Assembly (NCBI GenBank): GCA_963662155.1
Contig: OY759267.1
Coordinates: forward strand, 17,596,561-17,660,560
DNA length: 64,000 nucleotides
Source of the DNA: Lamellibrachia columna
Lineage: Eukaryota > Annelida > Polychaeta > Sabellida > Siboglinidae
Direction: 5' to 3'
In this document: piece by piece, positions 24,031 through 35,382 of the stretch
Layout of the letters: every line of letters starts with the position of its first letter
Numbering within the stretch: the stretch's first letter is position 1
The notes under the pieces: generated by a model
The model's input: the letters and a program-made list of their open reading frames with translations, nothing else
Database searches by the model: none
What the model was told of the DNA's origin: nothing
Translations under genes and position numbers: made by a program

Positions 24031-24120
24031 TACTCAACGTTTCGGCTACCATTGGTAACCTTTGGTAACCTTCATCAGGAACTGAGTTCTGGGATGACTA
24101 GTTCTTCTTCTGCTCGCCAG
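24031..24120 (-). mobile_element. Dispersed-repeat end with a hammerhead-like core
   Basis: On the reverse strand CTGATGA (24078-24072) is followed by a GGTTACC arm, a loop, a GGTAGCC arm that can pair with the first, and then GAAACG. That is the layout of the hammerhead ribozyme core. The adjoining sequence (CATCAGGAACTGAGTTCT on the plus strand) recurs in altered form at 38146-38172, so it belongs to a dispersed element. Penelope-like retroelements are known to carry hammerhead motifs. A closing stem III and cleavage triplet are not evident, so activity is doubtful. Confidence 0.4.
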
Positions 24121-24377
24121 TTGGCATGGCCAACAAAATTGTGTTTAGAAGAAAATAGTTACTGCACCATTCTCCTCCAACTTGATGAATATTTCATGAA
24201 GATTGTAATGTAGTTAAAAAAACAAAATGTATTCAAATTAGAAATGTTGCTCGTTTAACGAAATACGTGTATTTACAGTAAGGTGTTCCCTACATCCTAC
24301 CATCTATGTGCTTGTTTGCTAATTGTTCTTACCAATACTAATAATATTATATAAATAATTAATACTAATATTATATA

Positions 24378-24384
<7 letters not shown>

Positions 24385-24441
<57 letters not shown>
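24385..24441. repeat. (TA)n microsatellite
   Basis: TA dinucleotides after an AATATTATATA-rich lead-in. Confidence 0.9.
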
Positions 24442-24444
<3 letters not shown>

Positions 24445-24592
24445 CATCTTTATTCGGACTCAAGATCCACAAACATGTACATATTAAACAAATTGTAAGT
24501 TAGAAATAGCAGCTAGAAAACAAATTATATTGTGCTGAGATATGAAATCACAGCATTACATTCTTCCTTATTTAAGACATCGTCATTGTTAA

Positions 24593-24694
<102 letters not shown>

Positions 24695-24933
24695 TTATAA
24701 ATTTTAGTCATACTAACTTAGTAACAAAAATACGACTAATTACGAACCAGAATCGATGGGCACAGCCAATGTTGCCTTTTGTCCCGCAGGTTTTCTTAAA
24801 CACCTGCAATATCGGTTTTGTTAAAATCAAAGTCACCATTTGTAGTCATTGGTACGTGCATGTATTGGCGATAGTGTCAGCCAGCCAGCCACTGTCACAT
24901 CGTAAGTGCGTTGACCTCAAGCCATTGAGATTA

Positions 24934-25258
24934 GGGCCACGTTCACATACAAAGTTAATCCGCATTAGGATGCGGATCCCAATTCGGGTAGCGCAATGTG
25001 AACACCCTTAATCCGCATTAAGCTACCCGAATTCTAATGCGGGAAAACAGGTGAATTAGGATGCGGATTAGCCAATGTGAACGCTCCGTTTGCCTTGATT
25101 CGGCGATGGCGGCGCTGCTGCATGACAGAGGGCCGTAGTCTCTGTAAGAGTGCATATGACCCGCACACCACGCCCTCTGGTGCATTAATTCGGTTGGCGG
25201 TTTAATCCGGCTTAACTCGGTGTATGTGAACAGAGCCGAATTAGATGTGAACACGGCC
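24934..25258. mobile_element. MITE with GGGCC..GTTCACA ends
   Basis: The left end GGGCCACGTTCACAT and the reverse complement of the right end GGCCGTGTTCACATC match. Inside, ATTAGGATGCGGAT and AATGTGAACA blocks recur in both orientations, and AATTCGGGTAGC pairs with GCTACCCGAATT, so the element is rich in nested inverted repeats. GGGCC..GTTCACA termini fit PIF/Harbinger-type MITEs. A TTA lies on the left but no matching TTA or TAA on the right, so the class is tentative. Confidence 0.65.
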
Positions 25259-25282
25259 AAGGTCCCCCAATCAACGATACTT

Positions 25283-25515
25283 AATTCGTCGACCATACTT
25301 TGAAATACAGAAGTAAAATCTTTACCTCTTTCGCTGTGGCTTCCAGATTGGCCGGCAGGGGCCACGGTTCCGGAGAAGTTTTTTTTACAACTTTTTCTTT
25401 ATTTATTGGTTGTGCGAAGGTTGTAAAGTTCTTAAGTTTTTTTATATCTTCGATACCACAATTTGGTAATCCATGTAATTTTGCGTATTCGCAATAAAAA
25501 TCATGCCAATTGGCC
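25283..25515 (-). pseudogene. Open frame on the reverse strand, unknown
   Basis: In reverse the sequence is open for about 78 codons, with a plausible protein composition (GSANWHDFYCEYAKLHGL, later PEPWPLPANLEATAKEVKIL) and a stop at the end. I do not recognise it. It lies between a MITE and a LINE-B tail and may be a fragment of another element's gene. Confidence 0.2.
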
Positions 25516-25567
25516 GAGCCGTTTTGCAGTAAGACATCCGAATGAACTATGTGGCAATGCTTCTGTG

Positions 25568-25668
25568 TCTAGGCCACATTTTAACAAGATTGCCATCCCA
25601 AACAACAAGTTCCAGATGGCAAATGGACAAGGAAGCCAACAATTTTCTCATTTATATGTAGCCCGCTC
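25568..25668 (-). mobile_element. LINE-B 3' UTR fragment
   Basis: This aligns with 14500-14600 (shared TTAACAAGATTGCC, CCAGATGGCAA, GACAAGGAA). It represents only the 3' end of LINE-B in antisense. Confidence 0.65.
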
Positions 25669-26012
25669 TTATGGGGTAATGTTTTTGTTTCGATCTACCA
25701 ACTGCAAGCAGCATCAATACAGGTGCACCCGAAAACACACATAGGTAGTATATTGCGAATAGTTTCACAGGAAAGTAAAACATGGATCATTTATTTGATT
25801 AAAACATCTTAATAACCTAAAAAATTAAAACTATTATGGCATTTTCCCCTATATATTTGACAAACATGTATAAAAATGGCTTAGATCAGTACTGATAAAC
25901 TCAGATTTATGCACTTTAAGATCCAAACACAAGAATTTGCTATAGAGCATTTGCTTTGAATAGCACGATTTAAGCTTGAAAATGGCAGCCATGTATAAAG
26001 ATGGCGTCCAGG
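25669..26012. other. AT-rich, no recognised feature
   Basis: No supportable gene or repeat before the (TA)n tract. Confidence 0.5.
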
Positions 26013-26174
<162 letters not shown>

Positions 26175-27086
26175 TGCCCTGCGCCTGCTGGACCCAAAGC
26201 CCGCGGGCCGGGCCGGGCTACATAATTTCGCGGGCCTGGGCCTACATACTGCGGGCCCGGGCCAAGCCTGGGCTGAAAAAAATTTAAACACATCGGGCTT
26301 GGGCCGGGCCTGGGCCTAGTGTGAGCGGGCCGGGCCGGGCCGGGCCTGGGCTGGGCCTGGACATAATAAAAATATTCATACAAAACACCGATTATTACTT
26401 TATTTTTTAATAAAAACTGTTTATAAATTGTAATTCCGGTTAATGAATGCTTAAAATTATTTCTTTAGTATCATATAGTTGCAAATTGAGACCTTGGATG
26501 GAATCTAATGGCCCCATAAGTTCACTTGGCTGGAAGTAGCCAGCCCCAAATGTTTACTTTGGAAATATTTGCAGAGGCAATCAAACCATGATTAACCATC
26601 AACTTATCACCCTTTGACCCTACCAGTGGACATTCTATTGTCTAGGTCTTCCCTCCAAACATTGTCCACCTGGATGACCTGCCCACTGCCAAGTGCCCAC
26701 TAGGCCACTAGCACACTACCCAGTACCCAACCCAGTTGGTAATTGGTATTTCTCCCCAGTCCTAATTCTTTCACACTTGTACTAATTCACACATGTCTGA
26801 ACCTGTCTGTCTCAGGCTAGTGACTGCAGGCCTGCTGGAAATGCCACTGGGTGTCAGTGCCAGTGGGTGACATTTAATTGAAATATCATATTAAATTATG
26901 TTAACTTAGTTGAGCTAATTCAATTAACAATATAAATTGGGGTTATGGCTTGCATAATGGTTAAGTCAGGGTTAGATAAACAAATCTCATACCCTAACCA
27001 TAAGCCAATGCATTAAAGCCAAACATAACAAATGTTATCACATTTAATAGTAATGACACTAAGAAGTTTTTCTTTATTTTTCTTCA

Positions 27087-27200
27087 GGATATTCGTAAGT
27101 TTGAAGAAGTTGGTGGTGCTGGATTTTTAGAACTCATCCAGCACACTATGGAACATCAGCATAAGAGTAGTACTCCACTAAGAGCTAAGGATATTATGCC
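27087..27200 (+). pseudogene. Possible hAT transposase exon remnant
   Basis: After a splice-acceptor-like TTCTTCAG the frame reads DIRKFEEVGGAGFLELIQHT then MEHQHKSSTPLRAKDIMP. The D-x-R-x-F-x-x-V-x-x-x-G-F spacing resembles a block of hAT transposases. The frame runs into a (TA)n tract at 27203. Confidence 0.4.

Positions 27201-27202
<2 letters not shown>

Positions 27203-27287
<85 letters not shown>
27203..27287. repeat. (TA)n microsatellite inside the hAT-like element
   Basis: About 85 bases of pure TA, independent of the flanking TA tracts. Confidence 0.93.
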
Positions 27288-27290
<3 letters not shown>

Positions 27291-27625
27291 TTATTTTTTT
27301 TTATTTAATAAAACAATAAGTCTGTTTTACAGTTTATTTGTTTTTCGTCTTTGTTATAAGATTATAGGTTTATCTTCTCTGAACTTAGCGGGCCGCGGGC
27401 TTGCGGGCCGCGGGCTTACCCATCTTTGGCCCGTGGGTATGGGCCGGGCCTGGGACTGAAACTTGCGGGCCGGGCCGGGCCTAGGCCAAACATTCACGGT
27501 CTGGGTCGGGCCTGGGCCGGGCCTGGGCCGGGCTTGAAAAATTATTGCGGGCCTGGGCCAGGCCTGGACTCAAACTGCTAATTGCGGGCCGGGCTTGGAA
27601 TAAAATTCTAGGCCCGCGCAGGGCA

Positions 27626-27786
<161 letters not shown>

Positions 27787-27805
27787 CAGGTAAGAGCCTC
27801 ATATA

Positions 27806-27845
27806 TATACACACACACACACACACACGCACACACACACACACA

Positions 27846-27881
<36 letters not shown>
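27806..27881. repeat. (CA)n microsatellite, left of hAT insertion
   Basis: CA dinucleotides with a few G interruptions, continuing at 31360 after the transposon. Confidence 0.93.
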
Positions 27882-27885
<4 letters not shown>

Positions 27886-30800
27886 GGCGGATCAACCAAT
27901 AGGCACTATAGGCACGTGCCTACGGCCCACGAAGACAAGGGGCCCACGAAAATAGCCGAGCATATTTTTGTAGACTGAATATTCCCGAAAACCAGCTATG
28001 TTTTGGCATATCCTGATGTAGGCCTAGCATGTTTTAATGTTTTTACTGACATTATAGAGGTGTTATTAAAGAGTGATCATTATTTATTGTGGAGCGATTG
28101 AGGGGGACGTATTGGCTAGATTTGAAATCCAACTCACTCCCAAATCCTGTGCACTAAAAACTGAGCCCTCCTTTCATTCCTTGGTTCCCCTCCTGATAAG
28201 TTATGGCCGCTCCCTGTTTTCAGCAGAGCCTTCCTAAATGGTAACCGCGAAGGGCGAACGCACACGAAACAGTGATGCGAACAAGCTGTGGTCGGGTAAT
28301 AATGTAACAGTTTTACAACAATACTTTTGTTGTTGCATGTTTTATTACAGGAACAAAGAAATAGGCCAGCAAAGTATTCTTGCCTGTAGTGTAGGATTTG
28401 GCTTTTTGTAATATGGGTTGCTCACACTTTCGCCGGTGACGAGGTGTGTACGGAATTAATGTCCTCTGTGATACGGCGGCAATTTATTGATTATAATAAT
28501 TAAGTTTTTTGTTATTCACCCAGTAAGCGTACAACTTATGTGTTAGATTAAGTAGGTTAGCAACATTTGAAAAGTAAGATTATACACATGTACTGTAGTA
28601 ATATTTAAATGACGAAGTTACAAAATAATTTCAGTACATTAGCATAGAGCCTACTTTGGATGATGAGGTGGTTAAAATATAAACAAACCCAAAATAGGAT
28701 TGACTGAGTAAATCACGATTTAAATTATGTGTATTTGTGTTTTAATAATTGCTGGATACACCGTAATAAAACAGTGTTTAAGACGCCTCAACCTTTTTTT
28801 AGGTTCGCAGTAGGGCCTACTGATGCCAGGTGGTGACGCATATATCAGTAAATACCAAAGTGGCCATTCGAAACGTCAGAAAAAGCAAAAACAAAACGAA
28901 GAAGCCAAACGCAACCAGGGATCCTTGCTAGGATTTTTAAAACAGAGAGACAACGATCATCCCAGTTCATCCGGACATGAAGAAGACGATACGTCTACAT
29001 CTGTATCTGCTCGTGACGATAGTCAAGATCCGGTGGCTGAAGTTACAGAATCGTTGACACCTTCTTGCAGTTCTGATAACGATTCCATAGCTTCTGCATA
29101 AGATGATGACCCTCCTACTACAGTCTGCGGGCGTGAGGAACCACTAGAAGGCTGTCAGCTGACAGACCTCCGGAAGACTTACAGTGACGACCCGGCAGAT
29201 TGGAAAATTACTCAGGAATTGATAGACCATTTTACTAGAAACACACCATCACAGAACTTGGACAAGGATCTTCACAAATCGGCGAGATCGCACACGTCCA
29301 AGACAAGATACGTACAACGGAAATGCTTTGTTCGAACGCTTCATAACGAGGAAATGGTTGGTTTATCCTCCATGAACTGGAAATGTTTATTGTTATGTAT
29401 GTACGCTATTCAGGAGCGGAAGTGATAGCTTTTCTCTGAATGGTTTCAATGACTGGGAAAATGCGCATAGAATCACGACACATGAGCGTAATGATAGTAA
29501 CTTAGTAGCTGTAAAGAAGGGGTTCCAAAATGCCAAAGCGCACCATGTTGATTCTGCGATCGCAAAGCAGCTGGAGAATGAGCAGTAATACTGGATCGAA
29601 CTCCTCAAGCGCATCGTTGCCGTTGTTACTTTCTTGGCACAGAGAGAGGACACCCGTTCCGATGCCACACCGAGTTGTTTGGGCAGGACAATGGTAACTA
29701 CTTAGGCTTGTTAAAGTTGCTCTCACAGTTCGACCCTTTTCTGGCCGAAAATATTTGCCGATATGGGAATAAAGGAAGAGGTCAAGTACCATATCTCTCT
29801 TCAATCTGTGAAGAATTCGTCAAGCTGTTATCGGACAGGGTGAACGCGAAAATAATTGCTGAAATAAAGAAGGCGAAGAACTACTCTATCAGCAAAGATT
29901 CCACACCTGATACAGCACACATCGATCAACTGAGCATCGTCATGCGATACGTTCGGATTGACGGACAACCCGTGGAACACTTCCTGGCCTTCATAGACAT
30001 TGAGAAACACGAGGGGAAACAATTGTTCAAAACACTCAAGTCTTTCCTAGACGAATGCGGAATAAAGCTTGAGGATTGCCGTGGACAAACGTATGATAAT
30101 ACGAGCAATATGCCTGGAACTTATTCTAGGCTCCAGGCACGATTTCACCAGGTGAACCCTCTTGCTGAATGGGTACCATGCGAGCGCATAGCCTAAATTT
30201 AGTTGGGACCGCAGCGGCCGAATCCTGCACTGATGCGGTCAGGTTTTTCGGCATCGTTCAGCGACTTTACACATTCTTGTCAGCCTCGTCACAGAGGTAG
30301 TCGAAACTGTTATTATGTGCATTGTGTGGAACAACATCCTGGACACATTGAACCGAGTTAACAAGGCATTGCAAGCTTCGAGAATTTAGATTGGTTCAGT
30401 GGTTATGCATTACCGTGTCTTGCTGGAACACATCCATTGTTTACGTGACTCAGAAAGGTTCGATCGATTCGAGAATGAAGCAAAGTCCGTTGCACCAGGA
30501 CTTGATTACGACGATAAAAACAAGCGAGCAAAGAAGAGAAAGTTGTTCCACGACGAAACACCAGAAGAGGTAAAAGTGGGCGACTTCCGAGTGAACACGT
30601 ACCTAGTCACCATTGACATATTACTCTCCGGAATAAAGAAACGGAAGAACGCCTACACGAATGTACGTGTCGGGGTGTTGACCGACATTCGATCTCTCGC
30701 CGCCAGCGATATCACCTCGAAGTGCGAAGAGCTCACTCCGTATTACGAAAATGATATTGAGCCTGATTTTGAGAAGGAATTCCGTCTCTTCACAAAATAT

Positions 30801-31359
30801 AGAAACTTCAAGACAGGTGCCGCGATGATAACCTTTCTTCATAAAAATAAGTTGATTACCAGTTTCCCTAACGTTCACATTGCGCTACGGACCTATTTGT
30901 AAATTTTCGGCTCAAGCTGCGAAGGCGAGCGATCTTTCTAGGTACTAAAACGTATCAAAGACTACCAGCGTTCCACGATGGGTCAATCGCGCTTGTCGGC
31001 ACAGTCACGTTTAGCCATAGAGTCGGAACTGATGCGTTCACTCTTGGTTGATGACATTATTAGCTCGTTTGCCATCAAGAAAATACGCAAGGTAAAACTG
31101 TAGACTACTCATAGCTAAGCCTTATGTGTGAGATGGTGTTAGTCGACTTCGACAATCGCCACCAACCTACCGTACACCACGACAATATCTGCGATCTGTA
31201 ACTTAACTTTTAAAAGAAGAACTGTTCGTGTATTAGCTTTATTGATGATTCATTCATGTATATTATGCTGTGTAAATATAATATAATATATATGGGTTTA
31301 CTTGGGGCCCACGAAAGTGCCGGGTGCCTAGGACCCACGAATGTCTTAATCCGCCACTG
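27882..31359 (+). mobile_element. End-to-end hAT transposon inserted in (CA)n, 3478 bp
   Basis: The left end is CAGTGGCGGATCAA and the right end, reversed, is CAGTGGCGGATTAA. The subterminal blocks GGGGCCCACGAA and GGGCCCACGAAAGT are also mirrored. The flanking eight bases are CACACACA (27874-27881) and CACACACG (31360-31367), fitting an 8-bp target duplication within the CA tract. The element contains a full-length but broken ZMYM1-like transposase gene, so it is a dead autonomous-type copy. Confidence 0.9.
28823..31103 (+). pseudogene. hAT transposase (ZMYM1-like), multiple stops and frameshifts
   Basis: The order is: a basic N-terminus (MPGGDAYISKYQSGHSKRQK) with an acidic, Ser-rich linker; then KITQELIDHFTRNTP near 29205; FNDWENAHRITTHE near 29440; YWIELLKRIVAVVTFLAQR near 29589; NGNYLGLLKLLSQFDPFLAE near 29684-29750; YSISKDSTPDTAHIDQLSIV (first acidic catalytic block) near 29883; DCRGQTYDNTSNMPGTY near 30072; and HSLNLVGTAAAESC near 30185. 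The C-terminal dimerisation block follows (EASFSRLKRIKD, then YQRSTMGQSRLSALSRLAIE) to the end at about 31103. At least one stop at 29099 and several frame changes inactivate it. The family acts as a nuclear DNA-cutting enzyme on its own inverted ends. Confidence 0.88.
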
Positions 31360-31552
<193 letters not shown>

Positions 31553-32668
31553 CACACAAACTTTTTTGCAATAATTTGGTATAATTCTCAACGGTATTTC
31601 CTCCAATTTTTTGTTTCCTGGTATATTTAATTTATTGTACTGCTTAAAAGATCAATATAAATCATATATCCTGTATTTCAGGCTCACAGTCAAAACTTAC
31701 ATTTACTGCATTATATTTTGTGTATAAACGTCAATGCATTGTTACTTCTGAACAACATAGAACGCATCTAGAGAAGTGGCATCGCATACAGTGTAAACGA
31801 TCATATTTCGATCTCTGTGATTTGTAGATTGCCGTATAGCGTGGGGCACAGAACAGCCCCAGGTTAGACATGTCAGTGATGATCTTCACTAAGTGTGCAA
31901 ATTTTAATTATGTCCTGTTTTTCCAATAGTAAATCATAGTGTTACCAGTGTGACACAGGTAACCAACAATGAATATAAAATAGCGCGCACATATGTGGGT
32001 TTATATCCCTGGACAGAAACTTCCACAACATCGAAACGATACTTACGTCAGCGCTTGGAACAAAGCACGACAACATATTACGAATTGAACCAACTTCTCG
32101 CAAAATCCACCCAATGCCCAAAAACGAACACATACATTTGCAAGTTCAAAATGGGGACCACAACATCGACAGTAAGATACCGCAACCTGGCTCTCTGCTA
32201 TTCTACCGCCGGGTATGGGCAAGATCAACATATAAAGATCAACATATAAATATCAACATATAAAGCAAGTTGAACAATGCTGAATCACAACGGGATGTCT
32301 GAAGCCATCCCACATTGACAACGTGCACTTGGTACGTACTGGCTGGCAACACTCCCACCGACATCAAAAGGACTGTTTCCGGTCATGTGGAACGAACACG
32401 ACAAGTGACAGACACAAGACAACAACTCCGCAGCGATGTTCCGACGGAACATCGCGAAACCGCTGAGCACATCGTCCGACAACACCAGATCGGGCATATG
32501 GAATATAGACGACTGCAAGATCACCAGCAGTCGTCAAACTGGTTCCCTGCCGGCAGGGTTTGACCAGCCATGTCCTTGCTGGCGATTACTTGAAACCGCC
32601 TGCGCACCGGAGACGGCCGAGCAAAGAGACCACGAGAAGGTGGACCTACAATGACAGGACACAGTCTA
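31553..32668. other. Mostly unrecognised; 14-bp triplicate at 32222-32262
   Basis: No supportable gene. A short unit, ATCAACATATAAA plus one base, is repeated three times at 32222-32262. Frames of 80-100 codons at 31950-32560 carry no motif that I know. Confidence 0.5.
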
Positions 32669-32914
32669 GCCTAGCAACCAGGTCCGACAAGTTCATAAAC
32701 ACAGTTAGATATTCAACGCAAAATAAGGCGGAATCCGACAGCGTACATTTCATTTGCGGCGGCCATGTTTGTTAGCTTGTTGGACCTGGTTGCTAGGCAA
32801 ACAGTCACGTCATTGATCTGACTATTGCGTTATGACAGTCAGATCCAGTATTGACTGTTTGCTGAGCAACCAAATCCGTCAAGCCGCCGCAAAAAAACGC
32901 TGTCGGACATTCCG
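32669..32914. repeat. Nested inverted repeats, probable palindromic MITE
   Basis: GCCTAGCAACCAGGTCC at 32669-32685 is mirrored at 32782-32798. The larger arm 32729-32807 (GAATCCGACAGCGT ... GCGGCGG ... GGTTGCTAGGCAAACAGTCA) is mirrored at 32852-32914 (TGACTGTTTGCTGAGCAACC ... GCCGCCGC ... ACGCTGTCGGACATTC). The same terminal word therefore occurs three times in alternating orientation. No coding sequence is seen. Confidence 0.8.
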
Positions 32915-33447
32915 TCGTATTTGGTGTTGCATTGCTGGCCCAAACATTTGTCTTTGCGACAAAAACAAAGAGCAGTGTTGTTTTTCAGCGAGAACGCTGT
33001 GTAGGACAGTTTGATCTGGCAGATGTAAGACGCCCTAGTAATGTATATGTATGTATGTGAACACATTTGTATATATGTAAACAAAATATTCTCGCCAACA
33101 CTTTTCAATATTTTCCCCCAACGCACCAAGACAGATGCACACTCGAAGATCACACCAGGGCTGACTATTGGGGATAGTTTTACTCTAATCGACGATTATT
33201 GATGTTAGGTCGATAAATAAATAAAATTATCTAATATATACTTGAAAAACATGTTTATTCGTGGTAATGCAGTGACACAAGTAGCCCTGCTGAATTGTCT
33301 TGACTATCGTTACTATCGATAGTTCACAGCACTATCGACAATAACTAATGATAGTTCAAGTGACTATCGATAATACTGCATCGTCACAACGTCTATCGCA
33401 ATACTTCGATATGTCTGTGTTGTTGCACCCGTAGATCAGACGGACAC
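32915..33447. other. No recognised gene
   Basis: A stretch at about 33300-33420 contains several CTATCGATAGT / ACTATCGATAA words in both orientations (short palindromes around ATCGAT) but no gene. Confidence 0.5.
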
Positions 33448-33650
33448 CCTCTGCATTGGAGGCAGACCGCTCACAGACCTGCGGTTTGCTGATGACGTCG
33501 ACGGCGTTGACAAAATCTCATCAGATTATACGGGGTTGGAATTAATGCACAGAAACCAAAGGTCATGACTAACAACTCAGATGGCATAAACATTCGTATA
33601 TCCATCAATGGGAAAGAGCGAGCGATTGTCAGCACGTATTATACAACGGC
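33448..33650 (+). mobile_element. LINE-G reverse transcriptase fragment
   Basis: The frame gives IGGRPLTDLRFADDVDGVDK (motif C FADD at about 33490) and then, one frame over, GINAQKPKVMTNNSDGINIR followed by ISINGKERAIVS. This is the RT palm and thumb region of a LINE. A frameshift lies near 33530 and a short deletion removes residues after the FADD block. Confidence 0.82.
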
Positions 33651-34134
33651 CAGCTGTGCTGATATCCACTATTAAGATTGTGACGTCATGCTCTGATTCT
33701 GAAAATGACGTCATCGCGGCTACACTACGTCTGGTGTGAAGCTGCGTTTAAGCGATGGTGTGATCAGAACAATATAAACGTTATTTAAAAAAAATCATAA
33801 CTGTATCACAGACTTCGACGATGCAAGTGCGACAATCGTTGGCTACATAACGCATGTGTTTTTCGCAGAAAATATAAATTATTAGAAAAATACATCAACA
33901 AAGTAAGAGAGACTATTACCGACGATATTATTAATATAATAATTATTAACGAACTGCCAACTCTGAACAATCCAAAATCATACAGTGTCGTGCATGTTAA
34001 ATGTGTAAGCATTTACTGCATGTACTGCACACGCGCCAGTGATCAACTACTGGAATAGAATTCTAAATATATCATTATGTTAACAAAAACACGTTTACCA
34101 GTCACTCCGGCATACATGTCAGCCACCAGGAACT
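33651..34134. other. No recognised feature
   Basis: AT-rich, nothing supportable. Confidence 0.5.
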
Positions 34135-34275
34135 GTGACAAGAATCTCCTACTTTTAGAACACGTTTTGAAAAAACCACTGACGTGATTTCTTGATTGTA
34201 GTGCGAATGGTTAGTTTGTGTTAACTCTTTTTAGGTACATTGCATCAAAACCTTGACTTTTGTTTCGCTTCATCT
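34135..34275 (-). mobile_element. MITE family R5, one terminal arm
   Basis: In reverse it begins GCGAAACAAAAGTCAAGG and aligns with 51358-51490, including ATCACGTCAGTGGTTT and GTGTTCTAAAAGTAGGAGAT. No matching second arm was found nearby. Confidence 0.7.
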
Positions 34276-35160
34276 GACAAGTATACATATGCTGTGACTA
34301 CTAGAATCGGGTTGTCTTACGAGGTCTCGTTTATCTAGTCAGTCGTTTTTCAGAACATTATCACAGCGCCGACCTTTCTATGTTTGCACTGCCAACGCGT
34401 TTCTCGTTCTCGAATAACATTTTACGTCCCCAGTTAACGGTGACGGGACTGACATTAACATGACCATCCGTGTCACGAGGGACTTACAGAAATCTTGAGA
34501 GCCAAGTTTTTACACGTGCCTCGTCCGGTTCTTGAAACCATAACTCTGGCGGAATGTGCTAACCACACTGCACCTATCTGTTGTGGCTAAGCGTAGGTGT
34601 GTGTCATGGACATAATTTCACTTTGCATTCGCAATTTGTCGTAACATTATTCCGCCATTAACTGCGTGGTCTAACCGATGCCCGGGCGACTGGTTCGGAT
34701 CAATGTGTGCGTGTTAATACGTGGGAATATCTAGTGGGAATGCCACCAGTGCACCGTATACCCTTGTAAAAAGCGACGAACGCGTTACTACAACAATCTG
34801 GCGTTGCAATCGTTAGGAACCGATCCTGAATGCGAAGCGGGCAAGCGAATAAACAGGCCTGGCTCCAATTTAAGTGACGATTCCGTCATAATTAATTCAT
34901 GGCAATCTGTTTTGTGTCTGCAGAATAGTGCGCGAAGATTCATTGTAATTACGCGAGAACGATGCGTGACAGGCATTTCAACCCCTTCGGACGAGTAATT
35001 GTCGTATGATGCTTTACTGGCATTTTTCACTAGAATTGGCTAAGCTTTAGTACGATTCAGACAATTTTAAAACATTGGATTGCGCATCCTGACAATCAAA
35101 GTCCGTGTAAAGTATCTGCTGTTTATCGCAAGCTTCCAAAAATACATATTGCGATGTGAA
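34276..35160. other. No recognised feature
   Basis: No supportable gene or repeat. Confidence 0.5.
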
Positions 35161-35174
35161 TGGATGATACACTT

Positions 35175-35335
35175 ACTTGTTATTATTATTAGTATTACGG
35201 AATAATGACGACTTCTTCTTCGTTTTCGTCTTCTTATTGTTGCTATTATTATTGATATAATAATCATTATTGTTGATATACTAATTATTATTATTGATAT
35301 AATAATTATTATTGTTGTTGTTGTTATTGGCGGAG
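35175..35335. repeat. Degenerate (ATT)n / (GTT)n tract
   Basis: ATT, GTT and TTC trinucleotides with GATATAAT interruptions. Low complexity. Confidence 0.8.
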
Positions 35336-35382
35336 TAATCTGTATTAACCACTGTGGCGTACAGAAACGAGAGTAGCGCAAG

